DNA of 64,000 nt from Fidelibacterota bacterium (GTDB taxonomy: Bacteria > Fidelibacterota > Marinisomatia > SCGC-AAA003-L08 > GCA-2689995). Every line of letters starts with the position of its first letter. Positions within the stretch are counted from its first letter, which is position 1. The translations under genes were made by a program, and so were the position numbers. The stretch covers positions 145,010 to 209,009 of the forward strand of contig NZIV01000063.1 in the NCBI GenBank assembly GCA_002689995.1. The letters run 5' to 3'. Shown here piece after piece: positions 19,938-27,841 of this stretch. The notes under the pieces are model-generated. The model saw nothing but the letters and a program-made list of their open reading frames with translations, searched no databases and was not told the DNA's origin.

Positions 19938-20633
19938 TTATTCGTCTTTTATACCCATAAATTGAAGTAAAAAGATAAATAAATTAATAAAATCCAAATA
20001 TAATGTTAATGCACCAAATACAGCTTTTTTCTGCCCAGATTCAGAATATGCATCTCCTCCTTGATACAGTTGTAATATTTTTTGTGTATCGTATGCTGTT
20101 AAACCTGTAAAAATTAAAACCCCAATTGCAGAAATTGCTAGTTGAAAAATACTACTTCCTATAAAAATATTAATTATTGAAGAAATTATAATACCAAATA
20201 ACCCCATAATTAAAAATCGTCCCATTGAGTTAAGATTAGTTTTTGTAGTCATCCCATAAAATGCCATTAAACCAAAAATTATAGATGTACTTAAAAATGT
20301 AGAGGTAAGTGAGGCCGATGTATACACAAATGCAATACCTGAGATTGAAACTCCAGTTAATGCAGAATAAAGTATAAATAATCCCGTTGCAGTATTAATA
20401 GACATGGACATTATATTTCTGGATAATTTATAGACTAAAAATAATTGACCAAAAAATAATAAAAAATACCATGAGCCTGGAATTGTTCCAATATTGTTAA
20501 CAGTCCAATTTGCAGTAAGTGCTGTAACAAGAAGTCCTGCAGACATCCAGCCAAATACTTTATTCATAAATATACTTGCTTCTGTTCTACTTGGAATTGT
20601 TTGGTTTTTAAAAATATTTTGTTGATTAAACAT
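19938..20633 (-). CDS. Bax inhibitor-1 / YccA family membrane protein
   Basis: The 231-residue protein has an N-terminal cytoplasmic stretch (EASIFMNKVFGWMSAGLL is the typical opening) and seven hydrophobic segments, the layout of TMBIM/BI-1 proteins. The C-terminal part GLTAYDTQKILQL and TLYLDFINLFIFLLQFMG matches the family signature, including the conserved Asp residues in the last helices that form the pH-sensing pair in the known bacterial structure (BsYetJ). Proposed roles include pH-dependent Ca2+ leak; the function here is unknown. It sits 11 nt downstream of the nucleoside phosphorylase gene. Confidence 0.93.
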   Translation of the reverse strand: MFNQQNIFKNQTIPSRTEASIFMNKVFGWMSAGLLVTALTANWTVNNIGTIPGSWYFLLFFGQLFLVYKLSRNIMSMSINTATGLFILYSALTGVSISGIAFVYTSASLTSTFLSTSIIFGLMAFYGMTTKTNLNSMGRFLIMGLFGIIISSIINIFIGSSIFQLAISAIGVLIFTGLTAYDTQKILQLYQGGDAYSESGQKKAVFGALTLYLDFINLFIFLLQFMGIKDE

Positions 20634-20644
20634 TTATTATCCTA

Positions 20645-21418
20645 TTAAATATTATTTATAATTATTTTAATTAATTTACAAAAGTTTTGGTTTGCATTTT
20701 CAGCAGTAGAAACAACTTCTTCATGAGTTAGTGGTTGCTCTGAGATTCCTGCTGCATAGTTTGTTAAACAAGCTATAGCCATAATATTGAAATTTAATTC
20801 TATAGCTTTTTTTATTTCAGGATATGTTGACATCCCAACAACATTGCCCTTAAGATTATTAATTTCGTTAATCTCAGCAGGTGTTTCATAGCTTGGTCCT
20901 AAAGTCCAAGTATAACAGCCATCATATAAGTGGATATCATCATCATTTAATAAATTTTTGAGTTTATTAAAATTTAATATTGAATTTAACACCGTTTTCA
21001 CAGGTTTATTTGAATTCCTAAAAGTAAAGTCTAATAAGGATGAAATATTCATAAAACCACCAATTTTCCAATGTTTTTGTAAACAACCAGATGAATTTGT
21101 TATAATTAGGTTTTCGCATCCCAGGTTTTTAAATAATTGGATTGGAAATGTAACTTCATCTAAACTTAATCCTTCATAAAAATGGAATCTACCTTGTGAG
21201 CAAATAATAGAATTACCATTTAATTTTCCAATTATGATTTTACCATCATGTCCTTTAATGGTTGGCAGAATATATCCTGGAATTTCTGAAAAATTTAATT
21301 CAATTTTTTCATTAATGATATCAATAAAATCTCCTAGACCAGAGCCTAAGATAACAGCAACTTTAGGTTTTACAGTTATATATCTCTCAATAAAATTTTG
21401 TGCATTTTTTAAATTCAA
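20645..21418 (-). CDS. punA: Purine nucleoside phosphorylase (trimeric PNP family)
   Basis: Phosphorolysis of purine nucleosides to base and ribose 1-phosphate. The 257 residues match trimeric PNP: VILGSGLGDF, GHDGKIIIGKL, the phosphate/ribose-site CSQGRFHFYEG, GPSYETPAEI with the base-binding Glu, GMSTYPEI, and CLTNYAAGI with the conserved Asn. It overlaps the rlmN stop by 4 bp and is followed by the Bax-inhibitor gene. The gene symbol is by family and the exact purine specificity is not visible. Confidence 0.93.
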   Translation of the reverse strand: MNLKNAQNFIERYITVKPKVAVILGSGLGDFIDIINEKIELNFSEIPGYILPTIKGHDGKIIIGKLNGNSIICSQGRFHFYEGLSLDEVTFPIQLFKNLGCENLIITNSSGCLQKHWKIGGFMNISSLLDFTFRNSNKPVKTVLNSILNFNKLKNLLNDDDIHLYDGCYTWTLGPSYETPAEINEINNLKGNVVGMSTYPEIKKAIELNFNIMAIACLTNYAAGISEQPLTHEEVVSTAENANQNFCKLIKIIINNI

Positions 21419-22464
21419 TTTGCAATTTTTTCTTTATAAACTAATTGTCCACAACCGGCTGCGATATCCTGTCCTTTGCTCCAGCGTACTAAAATTCGAT
21501 ATCCATTTTGTCTCTCATGTAATATTTTTAGAAATCTATTTAAAGATTTTTCATCTGGGCGTTTATAAATTCCAACAGATTCGTTATAAGGAATAATATT
21601 TAATTTACAATTTATACCAGATAAAAGTTCCGCAAGTTCTATTGCATTTTCCGGTGAATCATTAATTTCTTTCATTAATACATATTCAAACATAATGCGT
21701 CTTCGGTTAAGTAATGAAAACTGTTTTACTTCTTTAATAATTTTTTGAATATTCCATTTTTTATTAATTGGCATAATTTTATCTCTTGTAATGTTATTTG
21801 ATGCATTAAGAGAAATAGCAAGTTTGAACTTTTGTTCCTCATTGATAAACTGCTTAATTTTTGGTAGTATTCCCGCCGTTGAAATTGTAATACGATGTCG
21901 TCCTAAATTAAATCCTAAAGGATTATGAAAAATCTCAGCAGATTTTATTACACGTTCATAATTTAAAAATGGCTCTCCCATTCCCATATAAACAATATTT
22001 GTAATAGGATTAGCGATATTATTTCGCACATATATTAATTGATCAACTATTTCACCAACTGACAAATTTCGATTGAATCCCATTTTTCCAGTAGCACAAA
22101 AATCACAATCTATACTACATCCTATTTGAGAAGAAATACATACTGTATGTCGATTTTCCATAACCATACTGACAGTTTCAATAAATTGGTTGTCTGCCAA
22201 TTTAAATAAGTATTTAGTTGTTTGCTCTAATTGAGATTCAGTTTTTAATTCTAATTTTAAAGTAGATAATATGGAGTTTTCTTTTAGGAATCCTCTAAAT
22301 TTATGACTGATATTTAACATTAAATTGGGGTCTGACACACCTTTCTTATACATCCATTCAAAAAGTTGAATTCCTCTAAAAGAAGTTTCTCCTACAGACT
22401 TACACCAGCCTTGAAGTTCTTGCTGCATCATACCTTTGAGTACAATTTTGGATTGTTGTAACAT
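21415..22464 (-). CDS. rlmN: 23S rRNA (adenine2503-C2)-methyltransferase
   Basis: Radical SAM enzyme that methylates A2503 of 23S rRNA and A37 of some tRNAs. The 349 residues include the CxxxCxxC cluster motif (Cys116, Cys120, Cys123 in GCSIDCDFCATG) and the two catalytic cysteines of the methyl-transfer mechanism, Cys109 upstream of the cluster and Cys338 in AAGCGQL. YMGMGEPFLNY and TISTAGILPKI are other family motifs. It is likely transcribed with the downstream PNP gene, and divergent from the copper-monooxygenase-like gene. Confidence 0.97.
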   Translation of the reverse strand: MLQQSKIVLKGMMQQELQGWCKSVGETSFRGIQLFEWMYKKGVSDPNLMLNISHKFRGFLKENSILSTLKLELKTESQLEQTTKYLFKLADNQFIETVSMVMENRHTVCISSQIGCSIDCDFCATGKMGFNRNLSVGEIVDQLIYVRNNIANPITNIVYMGMGEPFLNYERVIKSAEIFHNPLGFNLGRHRITISTAGILPKIKQFINEEQKFKLAISLNASNNITRDKIMPINKKWNIQKIIKEVKQFSLLNRRRIMFEYVLMKEINDSPENAIELAELLSGINCKLNIIPYNESVGIYKRPDEKSLNRFLKILHERQNGYRILVRWSKGQDIAAGCGQLVYKEKIAN

Positions 22465-22616
22465 ACTTAAAATTACTATTTTTTCGGAATATAGAATTTT
22501 ATTTTTATATTATTTAATTTATTACTGAAGCTTCATATATAAAATATTTGATGTTCATTGATTTAAATTAGATTATTATTGTAAGTTTTTTATTGAATTT
22601 TTTTAAAAATCAATCG

Positions 22617-24413
22617 ATGAATATTAATTTTTATAATAAAATATTTATAATTACATTCTTTGTATATGGGTTCTCACTAACTAATTGTCCAAGTACTACT
22701 TCAGAAGACTATGGGGATTGTGAGATGGCTTTAGGCTGGACTTGGAGTGGAGAAGATTGTATTTTTATTTCAGGATGCAGTTCAGTAACTAATTGGGGAG
22801 ATGATTACACTGAATATATTTTTAATAGCTATGAAGAGTGTTTCACTATATGTCAAGTTGAAAATCATTTTGGAGATGTGAATTTTGACGGAAGTTTAAA
22901 TATTGTTGATATAGTAATAATCATAAGTTATATAATAGGTAATAATGAATTAACTTATAATCAAATTTATATCGGAGACTATAATGAAGATGGCTTTTTA
23001 AATGTTGTAGATATTGTTTCTTTAGTAAATATAATCTTAAATGGATTAGATTCAAGAGATACATGGGAAATTATTTCTGAAGATATTATTGAGCCAAATT
23101 GTGCGGCTGCATGCCATGAATCTGGGACATTTTTTGCGGAACAAACTGAATTAATTTTAACTTCTGATGTTGCTTATAATCAATTGATTAATAGAATACC
23201 ACAAAATGAATCGGCATGGGCTGACGGATTAGTTTTATTAAGCTCTGTAGGAGGCCAACCAGCCGAGATTCAGAGTTATCTGTGGGAGAAAATAAACTTA
23301 CCTAATAGGGATCATTTTTATGATGACCACCCACATTACGGTGAAATTATGCCATTAGGAGGACCATATTTAACTAATGGAGAGTTAGCATATATTCAGG
23401 AATGGATTCACTCCGGCGCTCCAGAAACTGGTATTGTCGCAGATGAATCTCTTTTAATTGATGAAACAGTTTGGGAGGCTCCTCCATTTAATCCGTTAGA
23501 GTTACCAGAAAATGGAGTTCAATTTCATTTAGGTCCATTTGATATTTGGGATGGCTATGAAAGAGAAGTTTTTTCTTATCAACCTATAGGTAATGAAGAT
23601 TATTTATATATTAATCAGTATGAAATTTTATTAAGCCCAGGATCACACCATATGATTCTTTATACTTATCCTGAAAATATTACGACAGATGATTTTCCTT
23701 CAGAATGTGAATTTCTTGCGGATGTATTTCCACCACCAGATTATGAATTAAGGGATTTACATGATGAAAATGGAGTTTATGATATTCAATCAATATGTTA
23801 TATGGGTTTGCAGACATTTTTTGCTGGCACGCAATGGCCATATATGAATTATCATTTTCCTCCAGGTGTTGCCTTAAAAGTTCCTCCAAACTTTGGTGTA
23901 GATATTAACTCACATTTTTTAAATTATTCAGGAAATTCTCCTTCAGGAGAAATTTATGGAAATATTTATTTTGTTAATCCTGAAGAAGTTCAACATGTCG
24001 CAGACATTTTTATGCTAAATAATAGGGATTTTAATTTACCGGCAAATCAAACAACAACAATTACTAGAAACTTTATGTTTCCAGAACAATTTACTACTGG
24101 CTTTCTAGAAAATGGTGGCGTTAGCAATATTGATGAAATCTATATTTTTCAACTTTTTTCACATGCTCATGAGCGTATGGATAAATTTGATGTTAAATTA
24201 ATTGGCGGATTAAATGATAATCAGACTATTTATACTGCTTTAGATTGGGAACATCCACCAATATTAGAGCTCAATCCACCACTAGTATTACAATATGGAA
24301 TGGGTTTAAAATTAGAAGTAACTTATACAAATGAAACTAATCATGATATTACATTTGGTCTTTTAGGTGTGAACGAAATGATGATTTTGTTTGGCCATTA
24401 TTATACTGACTAA
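22617..24413 (+). CDS. Exported multidomain protein: Kunitz-like, dockerin-like, cytochrome-like and PHM-type copper monooxygenase-like
   Basis: The 598-residue product starts at ATG 22617 (a TTG at 22593 is possible) with a signal peptide of about 22 residues. Residues 24-79 hold six cysteines ending in a YEECFTIC pattern that recalls Kunitz domains. Residues 84-142 contain two EF-hand-like loops of dockerin type (DVNFDGSLNIVD and DYNEDGFLNVVD). Residues 160-170 show CAAACHESG, a CxxxCH heme-like motif, with MPLGGP and IQEWIHSGAP downstream as in cytochrome c. The C-terminal half has histidines in the order of peptidylglycine/dopamine monooxygenases: His344-His345, His433, His516-x-His518 and Met588/589. 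Domain names for the Kunitz-like and PHM-like parts are my inference from motifs. There is no C-terminal sorting tail. Confidence 0.7.
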   Translation: MNINFYNKIFIITFFVYGFSLTNCPSTTSEDYGDCEMALGWTWSGEDCIFISGCSSVTNWGDDYTEYIFNSYEECFTICQVENHFGDVNFDGSLNIVDIVIIISYIIGNNELTYNQIYIGDYNEDGFLNVVDIVSLVNIILNGLDSRDTWEIISEDIIEPNCAAACHESGTFFAEQTELILTSDVAYNQLINRIPQNESAWADGLVLLSSVGGQPAEIQSYLWEKINLPNRDHFYDDHPHYGEIMPLGGPYLTNGELAYIQEWIHSGAPETGIVADESLLIDETVWEAPPFNPLELPENGVQFHLGPFDIWDGYEREVFSYQPIGNEDYLYINQYEILLSPGSHHMILYTYPENITTDDFPSECEFLADVFPPPDYELRDLHDENGVYDIQSICYMGLQTFFAGTQWPYMNYHFPPGVALKVPPNFGVDINSHFLNYSGNSPSGEIYGNIYFVNPEEVQHVADIFMLNNRDFNLPANQTTTITRNFMFPEQFTTGFLENGGVSNIDEIYIFQLFSHAHERMDKFDVKLIGGLNDNQTIYTALDWEHPPILELNPPLVLQYGMGLKLEVTYTNETNHDITFGLLGVNEMMILFGHYYTD

Positions 24414-24675
24414 ATTGCTCATATTATAATATTGAAGAGGAATCAATTTTAATAGGAATGAGTGTAATTTTTCAAATTATTGGAAATTATTAATGACAAG
24501 TTAATATCTACAATTATCTTCTAGTTTTATACTAATAGATATGAGAATGATGGTTAGCTTTCAAATAAAAATATATAATTAAATTGAAAAATAATTATAG
24601 TATATCTTTTAGTTTATAAAATTTACACACTCATAATTTTATAAATTATAGTAATAATAAAAACCTATTTCTTTT
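24414..24675. other. AT-rich intergenic region with one long hairpin
   Basis: This 262-nt gap separates two convergent genes. I see no plausible gene in it. It holds an 11-bp perfect AT-only inverted repeat (TTTATAAAATT and its complement) near 24616-24648, with no T-run on either side that would make a clear intrinsic terminator. Confidence 0.5.
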
Positions 24676-25431
24676 TCAACTACATATATTTAAAAATTTA
24701 TTATACAGATTATTATTTTTGACTTGACCTTTAATGTTTGAACTTTTTAATGATGAGTTATAAAAATTTAATGAGACTGGATTAAATTGAAGCTCTAATT
24801 TGTTTATAATCTTTTTTATTTTATTTTCAAATGAATTTTCATCATCAAAGTTTAAAAAATCAATACTTTCATTATTTGAAATTTTTATAATTTTTTTATT
24901 ATAAGTTTCCCATAGACTTAACCCTATTTCATTATTCATTCCATCTCTACGTCTTAATGAATTTGCTACAGAATTAGGATTTCTAAAAATTGCTAAAATA
25001 TAATAATTCCTTAAATATTTTTTCCATATATCCCAAGTAATAACCATGCGAGGGTCTTTAATTATGAGGTCAGATCTCTTCCAGTTCCTAATATATAGAA
25101 ATCTTAAAATTTCTATCTTTATATAAAAATTTTCTAATAAAGTAGATGGAGGATTATCCCAGCTACCTCCAGATAATTTTAATATACGTTCATTTATTGA
25201 ATATACAGATAGGTTTTCCCAATAACCCTGAGGATTGCCTTTGTCAGGCTTAATAATTTCAGAACCGAGATAGAGACCATTTTGATTCAATATTCGAGTA
25301 ATACAGGATGTACCACTGCGATGCATTCCTAAAATAATCAGTGTTTTTGGTTTTAAAATTTTATTTATTAAAATACCAAAGGGTATGAGAGCATAAAAAA
25401 ATAATTTTTTGATGATGTTTAATATATTCAT
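24676..25431 (-). CDS. Sulfotransferase family protein
   Basis: The 251-residue protein opens with a hydrophobic segment (about 8-22) and then LIILGMHRSGTSCITRIL, the 5'-phosphosulfate-binding loop of PAPS-dependent sulfotransferases. GNPQGYWENLSVYSINERIL is the typical second block, and the 3'-phosphate-binding region is seen as LAIFRNPNSVANSLRRRD near 150. Such enzymes move sulfate from PAPS to glycans or lipids. The acceptor is unknown; a surface glycan is possible given the glycosyltransferase cassette elsewhere in the window. It stands alone, divergent from the MORN-repeat gene. Confidence 0.85.
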   Translation of the reverse strand: MNILNIIKKLFFYALIPFGILINKILKPKTLIILGMHRSGTSCITRILNQNGLYLGSEIIKPDKGNPQGYWENLSVYSINERILKLSGGSWDNPPSTLLENFYIKIEILRFLYIRNWKRSDLIIKDPRMVITWDIWKKYLRNYYILAIFRNPNSVANSLRRRDGMNNEIGLSLWETYNKKIIKISNNESIDFLNFDDENSFENKIKKIINKLELQFNPVSLNFYNSSLKSSNIKGQVKNNNLYNKFLNICS

Positions 25432-25505
25432 ACAAATTACCGTAATTTTACAAATAAGGTGTTTTTCAAAGATAATTAATTTATATCTAAAATAGGAGTA
25501 CTTTT

Positions 25506-26033
25506 ATGAAGTCAATTTTATCAATACTGATAGCATTTTTATTTATATCATGTAAAAGTGGATTTAAGGCTGGAGAAAAACATGGCAAATGGGAAGAGTA
25601 TCATCCAAATGGGCAGGTATCTGCAATAGGAAAATATGATAAAGGTTTAAGGGTTGGTTTTTGGCAAGATTTTTATAACAATGGAGCTATTAAGATGGAA
25701 GGTAATTTTATCAGTGGAGAACGAAATGGAGAGCTAAAAGAATACCACGAAAATGGTCAATTAAAACTAAATGGATTCTATATAAATGGCATGGAAGATG
25801 GAACATGGCTTGGATACTATTCAAATGGTAAAAAAAGTGAAATTAGGGAATATAAGGATGATAAAAAAGTTGGGAAATGGTTTTGGTACCATGAAAATGG
25901 GGAGATAAAGAAGAATGGCCAGTACGGAGGTAAAAAAAGAATTGGTATATGGGAATATTTTAATTTCGATGGTAAAAAAATAAAAGATGAGTATTATGAA
26001 AATGGTGATTTAGTCAAAACTAAATTATATTGA
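25506..26033 (+). CDS. MORN-variant (YwqK-like) repeat lipoprotein
   Basis: The 175-residue product has a lipoprotein signal peptide with a FISC lipobox (Cys about residue 17), then six repeats of about 23 residues of the type G-x-W-x-x-Y-x-x-N-G, for example GKWEEYHPNG, GFWQDFYNNG and GTWLGYYSNG. This is the MORN_2 / YwqK-type beta-hairpin repeat. These domains are often found in Bacteroidetes and relatives as secreted or outer-membrane lipoproteins of unknown role. An AGGAG box lies about 7 nt before the ATG. A strong terminator lies 190-220 nt downstream, behind the RNA candidate at 26090. Confidence 0.88.
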   Translation: MKSILSILIAFLFISCKSGFKAGEKHGKWEEYHPNGQVSAIGKYDKGLRVGFWQDFYNNGAIKMEGNFISGERNGELKEYHENGQLKLNGFYINGMEDGTWLGYYSNGKKSEIREYKDDKKVGKWFWYHENGEIKKNGQYGGKKRIGIWEYFNFDGKKIKDEYYENGDLVKTKLY

Positions 26034-26092
26034 CATTTTAAATGAAATTTTTGTAATATATTAGTAGTTATTATTTAAAAAATTAAAAGAAA

Positions 26093-26158
26093 GGAGGTAG
26101 TTAATTGATAAGCGACATACGAAGTCGGGAAGTTACCTCTGGAGGTAATAATTAATCT
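26093..26158 (+). repeat. Imperfect direct repeat, GGAGGTA plus TAATT(G/A)AT
   Basis: Two copies of about 16-17 bases, beginning GGAGGTA at 26093 and 26141, each followed by a short AT stretch ending in TAATTGAT or TTAATC. They flank the TACCTC segment at 26134-26139 that can base-pair with either copy. The repeat is part of the RNA candidate at 26090-26253. Confidence 0.5.
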
Positions 26159-26220
26159 TTTGAGGCAATTCTCAAAGGACTTCCAGTCAAAAAACTTAGG
26201 GTTACTCAAACCTTAACTTT

Positions 26221-26253
26221 AAAAAAAAGGACAATTCAAATTGTCCTTTTTTT
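26221..26253 (+). terminator. Rho-independent terminator
   Basis: A 7-A run, then GGACAATT and AATTGTCC around a short loop, then a run of seven T. The stem of 12-15 bp with the A/T tracts is a strong intrinsic terminator on the plus strand and is also usable from the minus strand. It ends the RNA candidate and possibly the MORN gene transcript. Confidence 0.85.
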
Positions 26254-26276
26254 ATACATTTAATTTTTTATAAGTT

Positions 26277-26450
26277 CTATTTTAAGAGTTTATTTTTTTT
26301 TGTATTTTTCTCTTGTAGTTTATTTCTATTTTGATGAACTTCTCTTTTATTAGTTTTAAAGTTTGAATTAGGATTATATGGGATAAGTTTTAAACTAAAT
26401 ACAACTAAAATTAAACTTATTATTAAAATTATTATAATAGATGTAGTCAA
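26277..26450 (-). CDS. Possible small membrane protein
   Basis: A 57-codon frame, starting at TTG 26450, lies just downstream of the CsgG-like lipoprotein stop on the same strand (6 nt). It encodes one hydrophobic helix (about residues 4-22, SIIIILIISLILVVFSLKL) followed by a Lys/Asn-rich tail, a bitopic protein layout. No Shine-Dalgarno box precedes it. Both the helix and the K/N-rich tail can arise by chance in AT-rich DNA, so this is a weak candidate. Confidence 0.35.
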   Translation of the reverse strand: MTTSIIIILIISLILVVFSLKLIPYNPNSNFKTNKREVHQNRNKLQEKNTKKNKLLK

Positions 26451-26455
26451 ATGAT

Positions 26456-27709
26456 TTAATTTAATTTAATCTTTAATTCTTTTTTCATTTTATTAGAAAT
26501 CTTTTTAGACAATTCGCTAATCATTGTTCCTTTTGATGGAGCAGTTTCTGCACTTTTTCTTATTAGTTTTTTTACCTTATTGGTTAGTGCTCTTTTATCT
26601 CCTGAATATGAAGCCCATTCATATTCAAACTTATATTCTTCATTTAACGAATTGCTATATAAAATTTTTGCTGTTTCAATATCAAGTAATGTAACCGAAA
26701 TAGACATATTTGCTGTGCGTGAAATTTTATAAATTTTTGCTTTTGCAGTTACATCACCTTTGATTGCTCTTTTTTTCTCCTTTCCATTTTTATCAGTATA
26801 ATATTCATAATCAATGATAACTCGTTTTGTATAATTTTTATTTTCTTTAATTTCATTTACGGGTGATACTTGAACGCGAGATACTTTTCCGGTTATCATT
26901 TCTTGTACACCTAAGATTCTACCTATATCAATATTTTGATTATTTTCAATAATACCAGATTGAGATAATTTCTGTTCATTAATTATTTGATCAATTTGGT
27001 CTCTACTAACAATTTCTATAAATTCCATAAGATTATTATCTTTTAACATTTTAGAAATTATAGCATCACTTATTTCTTCACCAATAGAGCCAAATTCATT
27101 AGTACCTGATTTGTTATTAAATGACATTATTGCTATTCGTTTAATAGCTTTTTCTCTGGATAAATTGTACATTTCATCAGAATTTTTATAGTTTGGTACA
27201 TATATTTGAATTTTTTTAAATGATTCAGCGGCTTTTTTAAATGAATCCTGTCTATTTTCTTTCATTAGTTTATTTGCTTTAGAATAGTAAAATTCAGCAG
27301 CTTTAAGTTTTATTTCATCAAGTTCAAACTGATAATCTTTTAAATTGGATGAATTTAGCCAGATTTGTTTTTTATTAGTATTTAAATCTTTAACAATATT
27401 TATTAAATAAATAATTTCTTTATAGGACTTGATAATACTGTCCCAATTTTTTCTTTCCTTATTCAGAAGTCTATTAATTCTTTGATTATATGAATTGATA
27501 GCGTTAGGAAATATATCATTCATCAGTAATAGGGGTTTATCAAAATCTGGTTTTGCTTTGATGGATTTGACGCATTCTAAAACAGCTTGATAGTAATCAC
27601 CTTTTTGGTTTGCATCCTCTGCTTTTTTAAATGCTCTTCCATGCGCAGTAAATACACTACATCCAGTTAATAAAAGAATTAAAATGATGATAATATAGTT
27701 TTTAATCAT
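26456..27709 (-). CDS. Lipoprotein with CsgG-like domain and TPR-like N-terminus
   Basis: The product (417 residues from ATG 27709; a start at 27733 adds 8) has a lipoprotein signal peptide with LLTGC. The N-terminal half is helical with TPR-like patterns (KGDYYQAVLECVKSIKAKPDF). The C-terminal half has the CsgG/FlgO-like motif: RIAIMSFNNKSGTNEFGSIG, a helix containing EEISDAIISKML, then EIVSRDQIDQIINEQKL and DIGRILGVQEMITGKV. CsgG itself is the curli secretion pore, but many such proteins are orphan envelope lipoproteins. No curli genes lie nearby. The function is therefore open. Confidence 0.78.
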   Translation of the reverse strand: MIKNYIIIILILLLTGCSVFTAHGRAFKKAEDANQKGDYYQAVLECVKSIKAKPDFDKPLLLMNDIFPNAINSYNQRINRLLNKERKNWDSIIKSYKEIIYLINIVKDLNTNKKQIWLNSSNLKDYQFELDEIKLKAAEFYYSKANKLMKENRQDSFKKAAESFKKIQIYVPNYKNSDEMYNLSREKAIKRIAIMSFNNKSGTNEFGSIGEEISDAIISKMLKDNNLMEFIEIVSRDQIDQIINEQKLSQSGIIENNQNIDIGRILGVQEMITGKVSRVQVSPVNEIKENKNYTKRVIIDYEYYTDKNGKEKKRAIKGDVTAKAKIYKISRTANMSISVTLLDIETAKILYSNSLNEEYKFEYEWASYSGDKRALTNKVKKLIRKSAETAPSKGTMISELSKKISNKMKKELKIKLN

Positions 27710-27841
27710 CCTCAAAATTATTATAGTTGGCATTATTTTTCACAGAAGAAAGTAATTTATTAATAAAAATTAAATATCAAAACTCGTGTAGTATAAAATA
27801 ATTATCCTGTAATTTTTGTACTAGTATTAACGAGGAAATTA

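Larger units (their letters stand above)
26090..26253 (+). ncRNA. Candidate structured RNA ending in an intrinsic terminator
   Basis: About 165 nt between the MORN gene and a convergent gene form at least four hairpins followed by a strong terminator. CGAC/GTCG lies at 26113-26127, TTACCT/AGGTAA at 26133-26148, a 9-bp TCTTTTGAG/CTCAAAGGA hairpin at 26156-26179, and TTAGGGTT/AACCTTAA at 26196-26216. TTAATT at 26101-26106 can pair with AATTAA near 26150-26156. An AAGGAGG box sits at 26091-26097 with a 16-codon frame from TTG 26105. GAGGTA at 26094-26099 and again at 26142-26147 both can pair with TACCTC at 26134-26139, which gives two mutually exclusive pairings. I recognise no known RNA family. 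Confidence 0.55.

Noticed and set aside
26105..26155. 16-codon frame with AAGGAGG box and TTG start
   Set aside because: Good spacing, but too short to support as a gene and inside a region better explained as structured RNA; kept only as part of that candidate.
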